Positions 16,104 through 25,000 of a stretch of 56,319 bases of DNA are shown here, piece after piece. Origin of the DNA: CAG-390 sp045633005 (lineage in GTDB: Bacteria > Bacillota > Clostridia > Oscillospirales > CAG-272); contig JAZQXT010000057.1 in the NCBI GenBank assembly GCA_045633005.1, positions 1 through 56,319 of the forward strand, given 5' to 3'. The notes under the pieces were generated by a model, which was given only the letters and a program-made list of their open reading frames with translations, was not told where the DNA came from and did not search any database. Numbering within the stretch: the first letter of the stretch is position 1; each line of letters opens with the position of its first letter. The position numbers and the translations under genes are program-made.

Positions 16104-17204
16104 TTATTCGTCGAGAAGGTCGATGTCAAGATCGTCGTCAAGGTCGAAATCGCCGTCGTCAACGTCGGCGTCGCCAAGGCTGTCGCTCATGGCGCGGATC
16201 TTTTCATCTATCTCGGCAAAGAGTGCCTCGTCCTGCTCAAGCGCCTTTCTCGCGTTGTCGCGTCCCTGACCGATGCGCTCTCCGTTGTAGGAGAACCACG
16301 AGCCGCTCTTGTTGATAACGCCGAGCGCCGCGCCCATGTCAACGAGCTCGCCCGCGCGGGAGATTCCCTTGCCGTAAAGGATGTCGAACTCTGCGGTGCG
16401 GAAGGGAGGTGCGACCTTGTTCTTGACGACCTTGCACTTTACGCGGTTTCCGTAGATGTCGTTTCCGTTTTTAAGCTGCTCGGACTTGCGCACGTCGATA
16501 CGCACCGAGGAGTAGAATTTCAGCGCACGTCCGCCCGTAGTTACCTCTGGGTTTCCGTACATTACGCCGACCTTTTCGCGAAGCTGGTTTATAAAGATAA
16601 CGATGCAGTTGGATTTTGAAATAGCGGCGGAGAGCTTACGCATCGCCTGCGACATAAGGCGTGCCTGAACGCCGACCTGCGACGAGCCCATATCGCCCTC
16701 GATCTCCTGACGGGGAACGAGCGCGGCAACGGAGTCGATTACAATAATGTCGACCGCACCCGAGCGCACGAGCGACTCGGTTATGTCAAGCGCATCCTCG
16801 CCGCAGTCGGGCTGGGAAACGAGAAGATCGTCGATATTAACGCCGAGAGCCTTCGCGTAAACGGGGTCAAGCGCGTGCTCTGCGTCGATGAAAGCGGCCT
16901 CTCCTCCTATTTTTTGCACCTCTGCCACAACGTGCAAGGCAACGGTAGTCTTACCCGAAGATTCAGGGCCAAATATCTCCACGATTCGTCCGCGGGGAAG
17001 TCCGCCGATTCCGAGGGCAAGGTCAAGTGAGATCGAGCCCGTGTGAACCGCCTGCACCTCCATCTGCGCGTTCTCGCCAAGGCGCATTACCGCGCCCGTG
17101 CCGAAGTCGCGCTGTATCTGCGAGAGCGCGGTGGCGAGTGCTTTTTTCTTTTCGGAGGCATCAGCGGCGGGGGTTACTGCCGCGGTCTTTTTCGTAGCTT
17201 TCAT
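16104..17204 (-). CDS. recA: Recombinase RecA
   Basis: A 366-residue strand-exchange ATPase. P-loop GPESSGKTT at 79-87, EHALDPVYAKALGVN, INQLREKVGVMYGNPEVTTG (L2 region) and TGSISLDLALGIGGLPRGR are diagnostic. The C-terminus is an acidic Asp-rich tail (DDGDFDLDDDLDIDLLDE), stronger than in most RecAs. I chose the ATG at 17204 because AAGGAAAA lies just upstream; an earlier in-frame start at 17231 lacks one. An N-terminal extension of about 20 Lys/Ala residues precedes the core. I could not find a convincing LexA box at its promoter. Confidence 0.98.
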   Translation of the reverse strand: MKATKKTAAVTPAADASEKKKALATALSQIQRDFGTGAVMRLGENAQMEVQAVHTGSISLDLALGIGGLPRGRIVEIFGPESSGKTTVALHVVAEVQKIGGEAAFIDAEHALDPVYAKALGVNIDDLLVSQPDCGEDALDITESLVRSGAVDIIVIDSVAALVPRQEIEGDMGSSQVGVQARLMSQAMRKLSAAISKSNCIVIFINQLREKVGVMYGNPEVTTGGRALKFYSSVRIDVRKSEQLKNGNDIYGNRVKCKVVKNKVAPPFRTAEFDILYGKGISRAGELVDMGAALGVINKSGSWFSYNGERIGQGRDNARKALEQDEALFAEIDEKIRAMSDSLGDADVDDGDFDLDDDLDIDLLDE

Positions 17205-17259
17205 ATCTTTTTTCCTTTTTAATATAATCAATTTTAAGTTTTCGTAGCGTGTTGACTAC

Positions 17260-17288
17260 ATTATACAACCGCGGCGGCGACTTGTCAA
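17260..17288 (-). promoter_or_regulatory. Sigma-A promoter of recA-recX
   Basis: On the minus strand TTGACA (17288-17283), 17 bases, TATAAT (17265-17260), about 55 bases upstream of recA. Confidence 0.85.
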
Positions 17289-17403
17289 TAGTTTTTTGAA
17301 AGAAATTTTCCGAAAACGGAAAAATATTTTCACAAAATGCAAAAACCAAAAAGGTAATACTGATAAAATTCCGAAAAAGGAACAAAAACTTTCAAAAAAG
17401 GTG

Positions 17404-17432
17404 TTGACACGCCGCGCGTTTCGGGGTATAAT
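17404..17432 (+). promoter_or_regulatory. Sigma-A promoter of nrdG
   Basis: TTGACA (17404-17409), 17 bases, TATAAT (17427-17432). Confidence 0.88.
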
Positions 17433-17460
17433 ATTCTTACATCACAAAAGGAGACGGCAA

Positions 17461-18153
17461 ATGAATATTCAAGGCTTCAACAAAATGACTCTGCTTGACT
17501 TTCCGGGGAAGGTCGCTTGCACGATCTTTACGGGCGGGTGTGACCTGCGCTGTCCTTTTTGTCATAATTCCTCGCTCGTTCTTACGCCAAACGCCACGCC
17601 CGTAGAGCTTGACGAAATTTTTTCCTTCCTTAATAAAAGAAAGGGAATTCTCGACGGAGTCGTGCTGACGGGCGGCGAGCCTCTGCTTTGGCAGGATGCG
17701 GAGGATTTTCTCGCCCGCGTGCGCGAGCTTGGTGCGTATGCGATAAAGCTCGACACCAACGGCACTCATCCCGACAGGCTTCGTGCAATAATCGACAAGG
17801 GGCTTTGCGATTACGTTGCGATGGATATAAAAAATTCTCCCGCACGCTATCCCGAAACCGTGGGAATTTCGGGCTTCGACGTGTCGGGCGTGCGCGCCTC
17901 GGTCGCGCTCTTGCTCGAAGGGCGCGTAGATTACGAATTCCGCACCACCGCCGTGCATCCGCTTCACAGCGATGAGGCGTTTTTTGAGATCGCCGATTTC
18001 ATCCGCGGCGCAAGGAGATATTTCATCCAGAATTTTGTCGATTCGGGCGCGCTTATCGGCGAGGGAATGAGCGGATTTGATGAGCATCAAATGCAGCGTT
18101 TTGCCGATATCGTAAGAGATAGCGTCGAAAGCGTCGAGCTTCGCGGCATCTGA
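17461..18153 (+). CDS. nrdG: Anaerobic ribonucleotide reductase activating protein NrdG
   Basis: A 230-residue radical-SAM activase, likely installing the glycyl radical on NrdD. The [4Fe-4S] motif is Cys27-x3-Cys31-x2-Cys34 in GGCDLRCPFCHN; VVLTGGEPLLW is the SAM-binding GGEP motif, and AIKLDTNGTHP and DYVAMDIKN follow. It is longer than E. coli NrdG (about 155) and of the class often annotated as anaerobic RNR activase in Clostridia. ATG 17461 follows AAAGGAG. It has its own promoter and lies upstream of nrdD instead of downstream of it. A pyruvate-formate-lyase-type activase is the alternative, but the neighbour is nrdD. Confidence 0.85.
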   Translation: MNIQGFNKMTLLDFPGKVACTIFTGGCDLRCPFCHNSSLVLTPNATPVELDEIFSFLNKRKGILDGVVLTGGEPLLWQDAEDFLARVRELGAYAIKLDTNGTHPDRLRAIIDKGLCDYVAMDIKNSPARYPETVGISGFDVSGVRASVALLLEGRVDYEFRTTAVHPLHSDEAFFEIADFIRGARRYFIQNFVDSGALIGEGMSGFDEHQMQRFADIVRDSVESVELRGI

Positions 18154-18191
18154 TACACGCCATTGGCAAAATACACAAAAAAAGAGGTGCA

Positions 18192-18272
18192 AAACTATAT
18201 ATTGTGCTAATTTTTTAGAAAAAACACAATATATAGTTTTTCATTCTTGACAACGACCACAATATATAGTAT
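18192..18272 (+). promoter_or_regulatory. Three NrdR boxes upstream of nrdD
   Basis: Three 16-bp sites match the NrdR consensus acaCwAtATaTwGtgt: AAACTATATATTGTGC (18192-18207, inverted), ACACAATATATAGTTT (18224-18239) and CCACAATATATAGTAT (18257-18272). Start-to-start spacing is 32 and 33 bases, about three helical turns. The third box overlaps the spacer and -10 of the nrdD promoter, so NrdR with bound nucleotide should repress. Boxes one and two can also form a 16-bp perfect hairpin. Confidence 0.88.
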
Positions 18273-18275
18273 AAT
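18247..18275 (+). promoter_or_regulatory. Sigma-A promoter of nrdD
   Basis: TTGACA (18247-18252), 17 bases, TATAAT (18270-18275), overlapped by NrdR box 3. Confidence 0.88.
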
Positions 18276-18313
18276 GAGCAAGCAAACAAAACTAAAAAAG
18301 GATGGAAAAATAA

Positions 18314-20695
18314 ATGTATCAGGTAGTAAAGAGAAACGGAAAGGTCGTAGAGTTTGACATTTCCAAGATAACACGTGCAATCACTCAGGCATTCGAGGCT
18401 TGTGAGAAACAATACAACCCCAACGTCATCGACCTTATCGCGCTTCGCGTGACCTCGCACTTTGAGGCGAAGATCGCGGACGGCAAGGTCGCCGTTGAGG
18501 ACATTCAGGACAGCGTTGAGTCTGTTCTCGCTCAGGCGGGTTACGAGGACGTTGCTAAGGCGTACATCCTCTACCGCCGCCAGAGAGAGAAGCTCCGCAA
18601 CATGAAGTCCACCATCCTTGACTACAAGGACACTGTTGACTCCTACGTTAAGAACATCGACTGGCGAGTTAAGGAAAACTCCACCGTTACCTACTCGGTC
18701 GGCGGACTTATCCTTTCGAACTCGGGCGCGATCACGGCGAACTACTGGCTCTCCGAGATCTACGACGACGAGATAGCAACGGCTCACCGTAACGCAGACC
18801 TTCACCTGCACGACCTTTCCATGCTGACGGGTTATTGCGCAGGCTGGTCGCTCGGTCAGCTCATCAAGGAGGGACTTGGCGGCATCCCCGGTAAGATCAC
18901 CTCTGCCCCCGCAAAGCATCTTGCAACGCTTTGCAACCAGATGGTAAACTTCCTCGGAATCATGCAGAACGAGTGGGCGGGCGCGCAGGCCTTCTCCTCC
19001 TTCGACACCTATCTTGCATCCTTCGTAAAGGCTGATAACCTCAGCTACGATCAGGTAAAGAAGTGCATTGAGTCCTTCGTTTACGGCGTTAACACTCCTT
19101 CCCGTTGGGGAACTCAGGCGCCCTTCTCCAACATCACGCTTGACTGGGTATGCCCCCCCGACCTTGAGAACCGCCCTGCCGTCATCGGCGGCAAGGAGGC
19201 TGACTTCACCTACGGCGAGTGTAAGAAGGAAATGGATATGGTCAACCGCGCGTTCATCGAGATAATGATCGAGGGCGATGCAAACGGCCGCGGCTTCCAG
19301 TACCCCATCCCCACCTACTCCATCACCCGCGATTTCGATTGGTCCGAGACGGAGAACAACCGTCTGCTCTTTGAGATGACCTCGAAGTACGGAACTCCCT
19401 ATTTCTCCAACTATATCAACAGCGATATGGAGCCGAGCGACGTTCGTTCCATGTGCTGCAGACTGCGCCTTGACCTGCGCGAGCTTCGCAAGAAGTCGGG
19501 CGGATACTTCGGCTCGGGCGAGAGCACGGGCTCCGTCGGCGTAGTTACCATCAATATGCCCCGTCTTGGCTACCTTGCCGAGAACGAGGAGGACTTCTAC
19601 CGCCGCCTTGACCACATGATGGATATCGCCGCAAGATCGCTCAAGATCAAGCGCGACATCATCACAAAGCTTCTTGACGAGGGACTTTACCCCTACACCA
19701 GACGCTATCTTGGCACGTTCAACAACCACTTCTCCACCATCGGTCTTGTCGGTATGAACGAGGCTTGCCTTAACGCAAGCTGGATCCGCGAGGATATGAC
19801 GGGCAAGAAGGCGCAGAAGTTTACGCAGGACGTTCTCAACCATATGAGAGAGAGACTTTCCGACTATCAGGAGAAGTACGGCGACCTCTACAACCTTGAG
19901 GCAACTCCCGCCGAGTCCACCTCCTACCGTCTCGCAAAGCACGATAAGAAGCGTTATCCCAACATTATCGCGGCTTCCGACGCCGAGACTCCCTACTACA
20001 CCAACAGCTCTCACCTGCCCGTTGGTTACACCGACGACGTATTCTCCGCGCTTGACGTTCAGGACGATCTTCAGACCCTTTACACCTCGGGTACCGTATT
20101 CCACACCTTCCTTGGTGAGAAGCTTCCCGATTGGAAGGCGGCTGCCGCGCTCGTTCGCAAGATAGCAGAGAACTACCGCCTGCCTTACTACACGCTTTCT
20201 CCCACCTATTCCGTATGTACCGATCACGGCTACATCGCGGGTGAGCATTTCACCTGCCCCACCTGCGGCAAGCGCGCCGAGGTATACAGCCGTATCACGG
20301 GCTACTACCGCCCCGTTCAGAACTGGAACGACGGTAAGTCTCAGGAGTACAAGGAAAGACTTGAATACGATATTCCCGCTTCGATGGAGAGCTTTGACTC
20401 CAAGGCTCACAACACTGTAAGTGCCGCTTCGGCGGCAGAGACCGCAGTTTCCGACGGCGGCAGAGTGGTGCTTTTTGCAACCAAGACCTGCCCCAAGTGC
20501 AAGGTCGCGGCATCTCTGCTTGAGCAGGCAGGAATCGCGTACGATAAGGTATATCACGAGGATGATCCCAGCTTTGCCGTAATGTACGGCACGAAGCAAG
20601 CCCCCACGCTACTTTACATCGTTGGCGACGACGTGACCACCTTCCCCGATATAACGGGCGTTAAGGAATTTATTAAGGTAATGGCAACCGCATAA
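18314..20695 (+). CDS. nrdD: Anaerobic ribonucleoside-triphosphate reductase NrdD with C-terminal glutaredoxin-like domain
   Basis: A 793-residue class III RNR. An N-terminal ATP-cone (YQVVKRNGKVVEFDISKI, about 1-95) provides allosteric control. The catalytic domain ends with the probable zinc site CTDH...CPTC and the glycyl radical loop RITGYYRPVQNWNDGK (Gly663). From about residue 715 an extra domain begins: VVLFATKTCPKCKVAASLLE with redox pair Cys726/Cys729 and the cis-Pro-like QAPTLLYIVGDD, i.e. a glutaredoxin/NrdH-like fold. Formate-dependent NrdDs lack this; redoxin-dependent ones use a separate protein. A thioredoxin reductase gene follows, supplying electrons. Expression should be controlled by NrdR. 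Confidence 0.95.
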   Translation: MYQVVKRNGKVVEFDISKITRAITQAFEACEKQYNPNVIDLIALRVTSHFEAKIADGKVAVEDIQDSVESVLAQAGYEDVAKAYILYRRQREKLRNMKSTILDYKDTVDSYVKNIDWRVKENSTVTYSVGGLILSNSGAITANYWLSEIYDDEIATAHRNADLHLHDLSMLTGYCAGWSLGQLIKEGLGGIPGKITSAPAKHLATLCNQMVNFLGIMQNEWAGAQAFSSFDTYLASFVKADNLSYDQVKKCIESFVYGVNTPSRWGTQAPFSNITLDWVCPPDLENRPAVIGGKEADFTYGECKKEMDMVNRAFIEIMIEGDANGRGFQYPIPTYSITRDFDWSETENNRLLFEMTSKYGTPYFSNYINSDMEPSDVRSMCCRLRLDLRELRKKSGGYFGSGESTGSVGVVTINMPRLGYLAENEEDFYRRLDHMMDIAARSLKIKRDIITKLLDEGLYPYTRRYLGTFNNHFSTIGLVGMNEACLNASWIREDMTGKKAQKFTQDVLNHMRERLSDYQEKYGDLYNLEATPAESTSYRLAKHDKKRYPNIIAASDAETPYYTNSSHLPVGYTDDVFSALDVQDDLQTLYTSGTVFHTFLGEKLPDWKAAAALVRKIAENYRLPYYTLSPTYSVCTDHGYIAGEHFTCPTCGKRAEVYSRITGYYRPVQNWNDGKSQEYKERLEYDIPASMESFDSKAHNTVSAASAAETAVSDGGRVVLFATKTCPKCKVAASLLEQAGIAYDKVYHEDDPSFAVMYGTKQAPTLLYIVGDDVTTFPDITGVKEFIKVMATA

Positions 20696-20703
20696 ATAAA
20701 AAA

Positions 20704-20738
20704 ACGAAGCAGTCGCGCCGATAGGCGCGACAGCTTCG
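20704..20738. terminator. Hairpin between nrdD and trxB, terminator-shaped on the minus strand
   Basis: Stem CGAAGC-A-GTCGCGCC / GGCGCGAC-A-GCTTCG with loop GATA. On the plus strand it has no T tract (GTGATAG follows), but it is preceded by A7, so on the minus strand it reads as a full terminator. On the plus strand it may only attenuate or stabilise the nrdD-trxB transcript. Confidence 0.6.
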
Positions 20739-20752
20739 TGATAGAGGAAAAG

Positions 20753-21670
20753 ATGAAAACAGATATTATTATAATCGGCGCGGGTCCCGCGGGACTTACG
20801 GCGGCGATATACGCGCGCCGCGCGGGAAAAAGTGTAAAGATAATTGAAAAATCGACCTTCGGCGGACAGATGACGTATTCTCCGAAGATCGAAAATTACC
20901 CCGCATTTGAAGCTATTTCGGGCATCGAGCTTGCCGACAAAATGGTAACTCAAGCGCTTTCGCTCGGCGCGGAGATCGAGCTTGAGGAGGTAGTGTCCGT
21001 GGTTAAGAACGGCGAGGGCGATTTCACCGTCACCACTACCGACGGCGAGCACAGCGCCGCGTCGGTCATAATCGCCGCCGGCGCGGAGCACAGAAGGCTC
21101 GGACTTGAGGGCGAGGATGACCTTATCGGTAACGGCGTTTCGTTTTGCGCCGTGTGCGACGGCGCGTTTTACGCGGGTCAGACCGTTGCCGTTATAGGCG
21201 GCGGAAATTCCGCGGTAGTCGAGGCAAGCTTGCTTGCCGAAACGTCGAAAAAGGTCGTAGTGGTGCAAAATCTTTCTGCGCTCACGGCAGAATCGGCGGC
21301 GGTAGACGCGCTTCTTGCGCACGATAACGTAGAGGTCATTTGCGACACCGTGGTCGAATCGTATATCGTAAAGGACGGCGCGTTTTCGGGACTTGCGCTT
21401 AAAAATGCGGCGGGGGAGAGAAGCGAGCTTATAGTTGACGGCGTGTTTATCGCAATAGGACTTGCCCCTGCGAATGCGCCCTTTAGCAAGGTCGGCGCGA
21501 TCGACGCGCGCGGATATATCGAGGCGGGCGAGAGCTGTGCGACGGGCACGGACGGCGTTTTCGCCGTTGGAGATTGCCGTACCAAATCGGTGCGCCAGAT
21601 ATCCACAGCCACCGCCGACGGCGCAGTCGCCGCAGTATCGGCGTGCAGATATCTTGATTCGCTGAAATAA
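20753..21670 (+). CDS. trxB: Thioredoxin reductase (NADPH)
   Basis: A 305-residue FAD flavoprotein that moves electrons from NADPH to thioredoxin-like proteins. FAD motif IIGAGPAGLTAAIYARRAG near the N-terminus, redox motif CAVC (Cys132/Cys135) in VSFCAVCDGAFY, the NADPH motif VIGGGNSAVVEASLL, and GVFAVGDCR with VRQISTATADG at the end. The NADPH motif has GGGNSA, as expected. ATG 20753 follows GAGGAAAA; an upstream GTG (20738) lies in the preceding hairpin. Its position right after nrdD suggests the fused redoxin domain is its substrate. Confidence 0.95.
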   Translation: MKTDIIIIGAGPAGLTAAIYARRAGKSVKIIEKSTFGGQMTYSPKIENYPAFEAISGIELADKMVTQALSLGAEIELEEVVSVVKNGEGDFTVTTTDGEHSAASVIIAAGAEHRRLGLEGEDDLIGNGVSFCAVCDGAFYAGQTVAVIGGGNSAVVEASLLAETSKKVVVVQNLSALTAESAAVDALLAHDNVEVICDTVVESYIVKDGAFSGLALKNAAGERSELIVDGVFIAIGLAPANAPFSKVGAIDARGYIEAGESCATGTDGVFAVGDCRTKSVRQISTATADGAVAAVSACRYLDSLK

Positions 21671-21676
21671 AAACAA

Positions 21677-21710
21677 AAACGGTCAAAGCCACGGCTTTGA
21701 CCGTTTTTTT
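21677..21710 (+). terminator. Intrinsic terminator after trxB
   Basis: Stem AACGGTCAAAGCC / GGCTTTGACCGTT followed by a T run. The same GGTCAAAGC stem recurs in the cores of the hairpin arrays near 25105 and 56097. Confidence 0.9.
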
Positions 21711-21738
21711 CGTCAGTTCCTTTTTTCGTAGAATATTA

Positions 21739-21767
21739 TTGACATCAGTATACTATTGTGATATAAT
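21739..21767 (+). promoter_or_regulatory. Sigma-A promoter of large surface protein
   Basis: TTGACA (21739-21744), 17 bases, TATAAT (21762-21767). Confidence 0.88.
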
Positions 21768-21819
21768 GAAACATTCCAAGTGGTATATTATTACAAATCA
21801 ATAACATAAGGAGTAAAAA

Positions 21820-24800
21820 ATGAAAAAAAGAATTTTATCCATCGTTTTAGCTATAGCGATGTTGGCGATGCTTGTGCCTGTGGGCATATTTGCGTCCGCT
21901 GAATCTACCGCTCAGCTTGCTTCAGAGCTCACAATATCCGATACCATCGATTCTGTCGATGTGTTTGGCTACGTAGCTCCTACCGTAGGCGGTGACATTG
22001 CCGAAAACCTTGCGGGTCTTACCGTTCCCGAAGGAGCACACTACAGCATCTCAAGTGCTTGTTGGTATAACGAAACGCTTGATAATTTCTGTATGGATGG
22101 AAGCTTTATTGCAGGTTACACCTATCGACTTAACGTTGATATTTTCGTAGATTCCGGCTACATTTTTGCCGATGATCTTGTTATGCAGTTCAACGGCGAC
22201 GCAAGTCTTGTTGATCGCGACTTCTACTACTGCTATGCTGATGCGGAGTATGCTTATCTCTATTCCGTTGCTACCCAGCTTGAGGGCGAACTTATCACTG
22301 TTGACACCGTCAACGCAAACGGTTACGTAGCTCCTACCGCAGGCGCTGACATTGCCGAAAACCTTGCGGGTCTTAGTGTTCCCGAAGGCGCGCCATATAG
22401 TATCTCCGAGCCTTATTGGTATAACGAAACGCTTGACCGTAACGAGAGGTATGGAACCTTTATTGCAGGCTACACCTATCGCCTCCGCGTTAGAATCGAC
22501 GTTGCTTCCGGCTGCGTTTTTGCTGATGATATCGTTATGCAACTCAACGGCGATGCAAGTCTTGTTGATCTCGGCAACAGCCGTTTCGGTAAGGCATATG
22601 TCCGTCTCTTCTCCGTCGACACCCGGCTTGAGGGCGAACTTATCACTGTTGACACCGTCAACGTAAACGGTTACATAGCTCCTACCGTAGGCGCTGACAT
22701 TGCCGAGAACCTTGCGGGGCTTACCGCTCCCGATGGCGCGCCCTACAGCATCAATCCTTATTGGTATAACGAAACGCTTGATAGTTTCTGTACGGAAGGA
22801 ACCTTTATTGCAGGCTACACCTATCGACTTAACGTTGATATTTACGTAGATTCCGGCTACATTTTTGCCGATTATCTTGTTATGCAGTTCAACGGCGACG
22901 CAAGTCTTGTTGATCGCGACTTCGGCTACTGCTATTCTGATGCGGGTTCTGCTTATCTCTATTCCGTTGCTACCGAGCTTTCCGCTGAAGGCGGAGAGGA
23001 GGGCGGCGATACTCCCACCGAGCCCACCCCCGTTGACCTCGTCAACTTTAACGGCTACGTAGCTCCTACCGTAGGCGCTGACATTGCCGACAGCCTTGCG
23101 GGACTTTCCGTTCCCTCGGACGCTCCCTACTCCATTGCAGAGCTTCATTGGCTTGACGAGACGACCAACGAAATGCTGACCGAAGGAACCTTCCTCGCAG
23201 GTCACATCTACAGCCTCGGCGTAGCATTCAATCTCGCTGACGGTTACGCTCTTGCTGAGGCCCCCACTTTCCAGCTCAACGGCGACTCCACCCTCGTAAA
23301 TCAGCTCGCATCCGGCGCCGGCGATGAATTTGGTTTTGACTTCTTCTACTACTCCGTTAGCACCGAGCTTCCCTCTGAGGGCGGCGATACTCCTACCGAG
23401 CCCACCGAAAAGATAGAGATCGACAGTGTCGACATTTCGGGCATTACCGCTCCCACGCACGGTCAGACCGTTGCCGACTACAAGGCAAGCCTCACTCTCG
23501 TGCTTCCCGAGGGTGCTAACTACTCTGTTACCAGTATTACCATTACAGAGATCAACCCCGAAACCTTGGGAATCATCGATATGCTTGCAGACGGCGACGT
23601 ATTCGATTCCTCCAAAACATACTCTGTTGGCATTCTGGTTGAAGCTGGCGACGGATACGTATTCGCTACCGATGCAGTAATTACTGCAAACGGCGGAGAG
23701 TATGAGCCTATAATGACTTTGAGCGATGGAGACAAGGCGGGCGTGGCTGTTGCCTTCACCCCCGACGAGGGCAGCGACGAGCCCATCGTCATTGACACCA
23801 TCAACGTTAACGGCTACGGAGCTCCCACTGCAGGTGCAAACATTGCTGACAACCTTGCAGGTCTCTCCGTTCCCGCTGATGCTCCCTACAGCATTGTCAA
23901 TGCTCACTGGTATAACGATACGCTCGAAGACACCGCATATGAAGAGACCTTCGTTGCAGGCTACAGCTACAGCCTCTGCGTAGAGATCAAGCTTGCAGAC
24001 GGCTACGTTCTTGCCGCAGAGTGGACCGAGCAGTTAAATGGCAATGCCGCCCTTGTTGATAGCCAATATTCCGGCAGCGGCAACGAGGAAACTGACTACG
24101 ACCTCTACTACTATTCCCTTATCACCGAGCTTCCCTCTGAGGGTGGCGACGAGCCTGGCGAAAAGACAGAGATCGACAAGATCGAGATTTCGGGCATTAC
24201 CGCTCCCGAGTACGGCAAGACCGTTGCCGACTACAAGGCAAGCTTCGTTCCCGTGCTTCCCGAGGGCGCTAACTACACCTTTGATATAATCGAGTGGGCC
24301 GAGCTTAATCCCGAAACCATGGCCGCTGTTTCCACGGAGATGCTTGCTGACGATCACGTATTTGATGCCTCCAAGATCTACAGCGCTATGATCGCCATTA
24401 AAGCTAACGACGGATACGTTTTCGCCGATGACGCAGTGATTACTATAAACGGCGGCGATCTTGAGGTTTTCAAGTTTATGCCTATAGAAAACCAAGCAGT
24501 CATTGCTATCGCATTCAACCCTGATACCAAACCCGTTGAGATCGACAAGATCGAGATTTCGGGCGTTACTGCTCCCGAGTACGGCAAGACCGTTGCTGAC
24601 TACAAGGCAAGCTTCGTTCCCGTTCTTCCCGATGGCGCTAACTACACCTTTGCTATAATGGCGTGGATCGAGCTTGATCCCGAAACCATGACCGCTGTTT
24701 CCACGGAGGTTCTTGCTGACGATCACGTATTCGATTCCACCAAGACGTACGGTGCACTCATCGGCATTCGAGCTAACGACGGATACGTTTTCGCTGATGA

Positions 24801-24993
24801 TGCAGTGATTACTGTAAACGGCGGCGAGCTTGAGATTTTTGAGTCTATGGCTATTAAAGACCAAGCACTTATTGGTATCGCATTCAACCCCGCTCCCGAC
24901 ACCGGCGACAGCTCCACTATTGCCGTATTCGCAATAGTCGCACTTGCTTCCATCGGCTGCGTTGCACTTACTCTTCGCAAGAAGGAAGACTGA
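21820..24993 (+). CDS. Large repetitive secreted protein with sortase-like C-terminus
   Basis: A 1057-residue exported protein: signal peptide (MKKRILSIVLAIAMLAML..., residues 1-26) and a C-terminal PDTGDSS motif, membrane span and RKKED tail resembling an LPXTG-class sorting signal. Between them are two interleaved repeat types of about 100 residues. Type A (five copies; starts such as VDTVNANGYVAPTAGADIAE, later YWYNETL and GYTYRL) fills residues about 45-500 with one copy near 650. Type B (three copies; IDKIEISGITAPEYGKTVAD, then KASFVPVLPEGANYTF and ANDGYVFADDAVIT) lies at about 530-640 and 780-1020. The first three A copies are very similar at DNA level. I do not recognise the repeats; a beta-sandwich adhesin or matrix protein is plausible. 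Confidence 0.8.
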   Translation: MKKRILSIVLAIAMLAMLVPVGIFASAESTAQLASELTISDTIDSVDVFGYVAPTVGGDIAENLAGLTVPEGAHYSISSACWYNETLDNFCMDGSFIAGYTYRLNVDIFVDSGYIFADDLVMQFNGDASLVDRDFYYCYADAEYAYLYSVATQLEGELITVDTVNANGYVAPTAGADIAENLAGLSVPEGAPYSISEPYWYNETLDRNERYGTFIAGYTYRLRVRIDVASGCVFADDIVMQLNGDASLVDLGNSRFGKAYVRLFSVDTRLEGELITVDTVNVNGYIAPTVGADIAENLAGLTAPDGAPYSINPYWYNETLDSFCTEGTFIAGYTYRLNVDIYVDSGYIFADYLVMQFNGDASLVDRDFGYCYSDAGSAYLYSVATELSAEGGEEGGDTPTEPTPVDLVNFNGYVAPTVGADIADSLAGLSVPSDAPYSIAELHWLDETTNEMLTEGTFLAGHIYSLGVAFNLADGYALAEAPTFQLNGDSTLVNQLASGAGDEFGFDFFYYSVSTELPSEGGDTPTEPTEKIEIDSVDISGITAPTHGQTVADYKASLTLVLPEGANYSVTSITITEINPETLGIIDMLADGDVFDSSKTYSVGILVEAGDGYVFATDAVITANGGEYEPIMTLSDGDKAGVAVAFTPDEGSDEPIVIDTINVNGYGAPTAGANIADNLAGLSVPADAPYSIVNAHWYNDTLEDTAYEETFVAGYSYSLCVEIKLADGYVLAAEWTEQLNGNAALVDSQYSGSGNEETDYDLYYYSLITELPSEGGDEPGEKTEIDKIEISGITAPEYGKTVADYKASFVPVLPEGANYTFDIIEWAELNPETMAAVSTEMLADDHVFDASKIYSAMIAIKANDGYVFADDAVITINGGDLEVFKFMPIENQAVIAIAFNPDTKPVEIDKIEISGVTAPEYGKTVADYKASFVPVLPDGANYTFAIMAWIELDPETMTAVSTEVLADDHVFDSTKTYGALIGIRANDGYVFADDAVITVNGGELEIFESMAIKDQALIGIAFNPAPDTGDSSTIAVFAIVALASIGCVALTLRKKED

Positions 24994-25000
24994 TGATTTT

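Noticed and set aside
17205..17300. LexA (SOS) box at the recA promoter
   Set aside because: No GAAC-N4-GTTC-like site is present; a GTTG-N11-CAAC dyad around the -10 is too weak to call.
18215..20599. 794-residue minus-strand open frame opposite nrdD
   Set aside because: nrdD is a clear family member with full motifs; the opposite frame is open only because of codon bias.
22051..23907. 618-residue minus-strand open frame opposite the repetitive surface protein
   Set aside because: Shadow of a repetitive, codon-biased gene; no signal peptide or family pattern.
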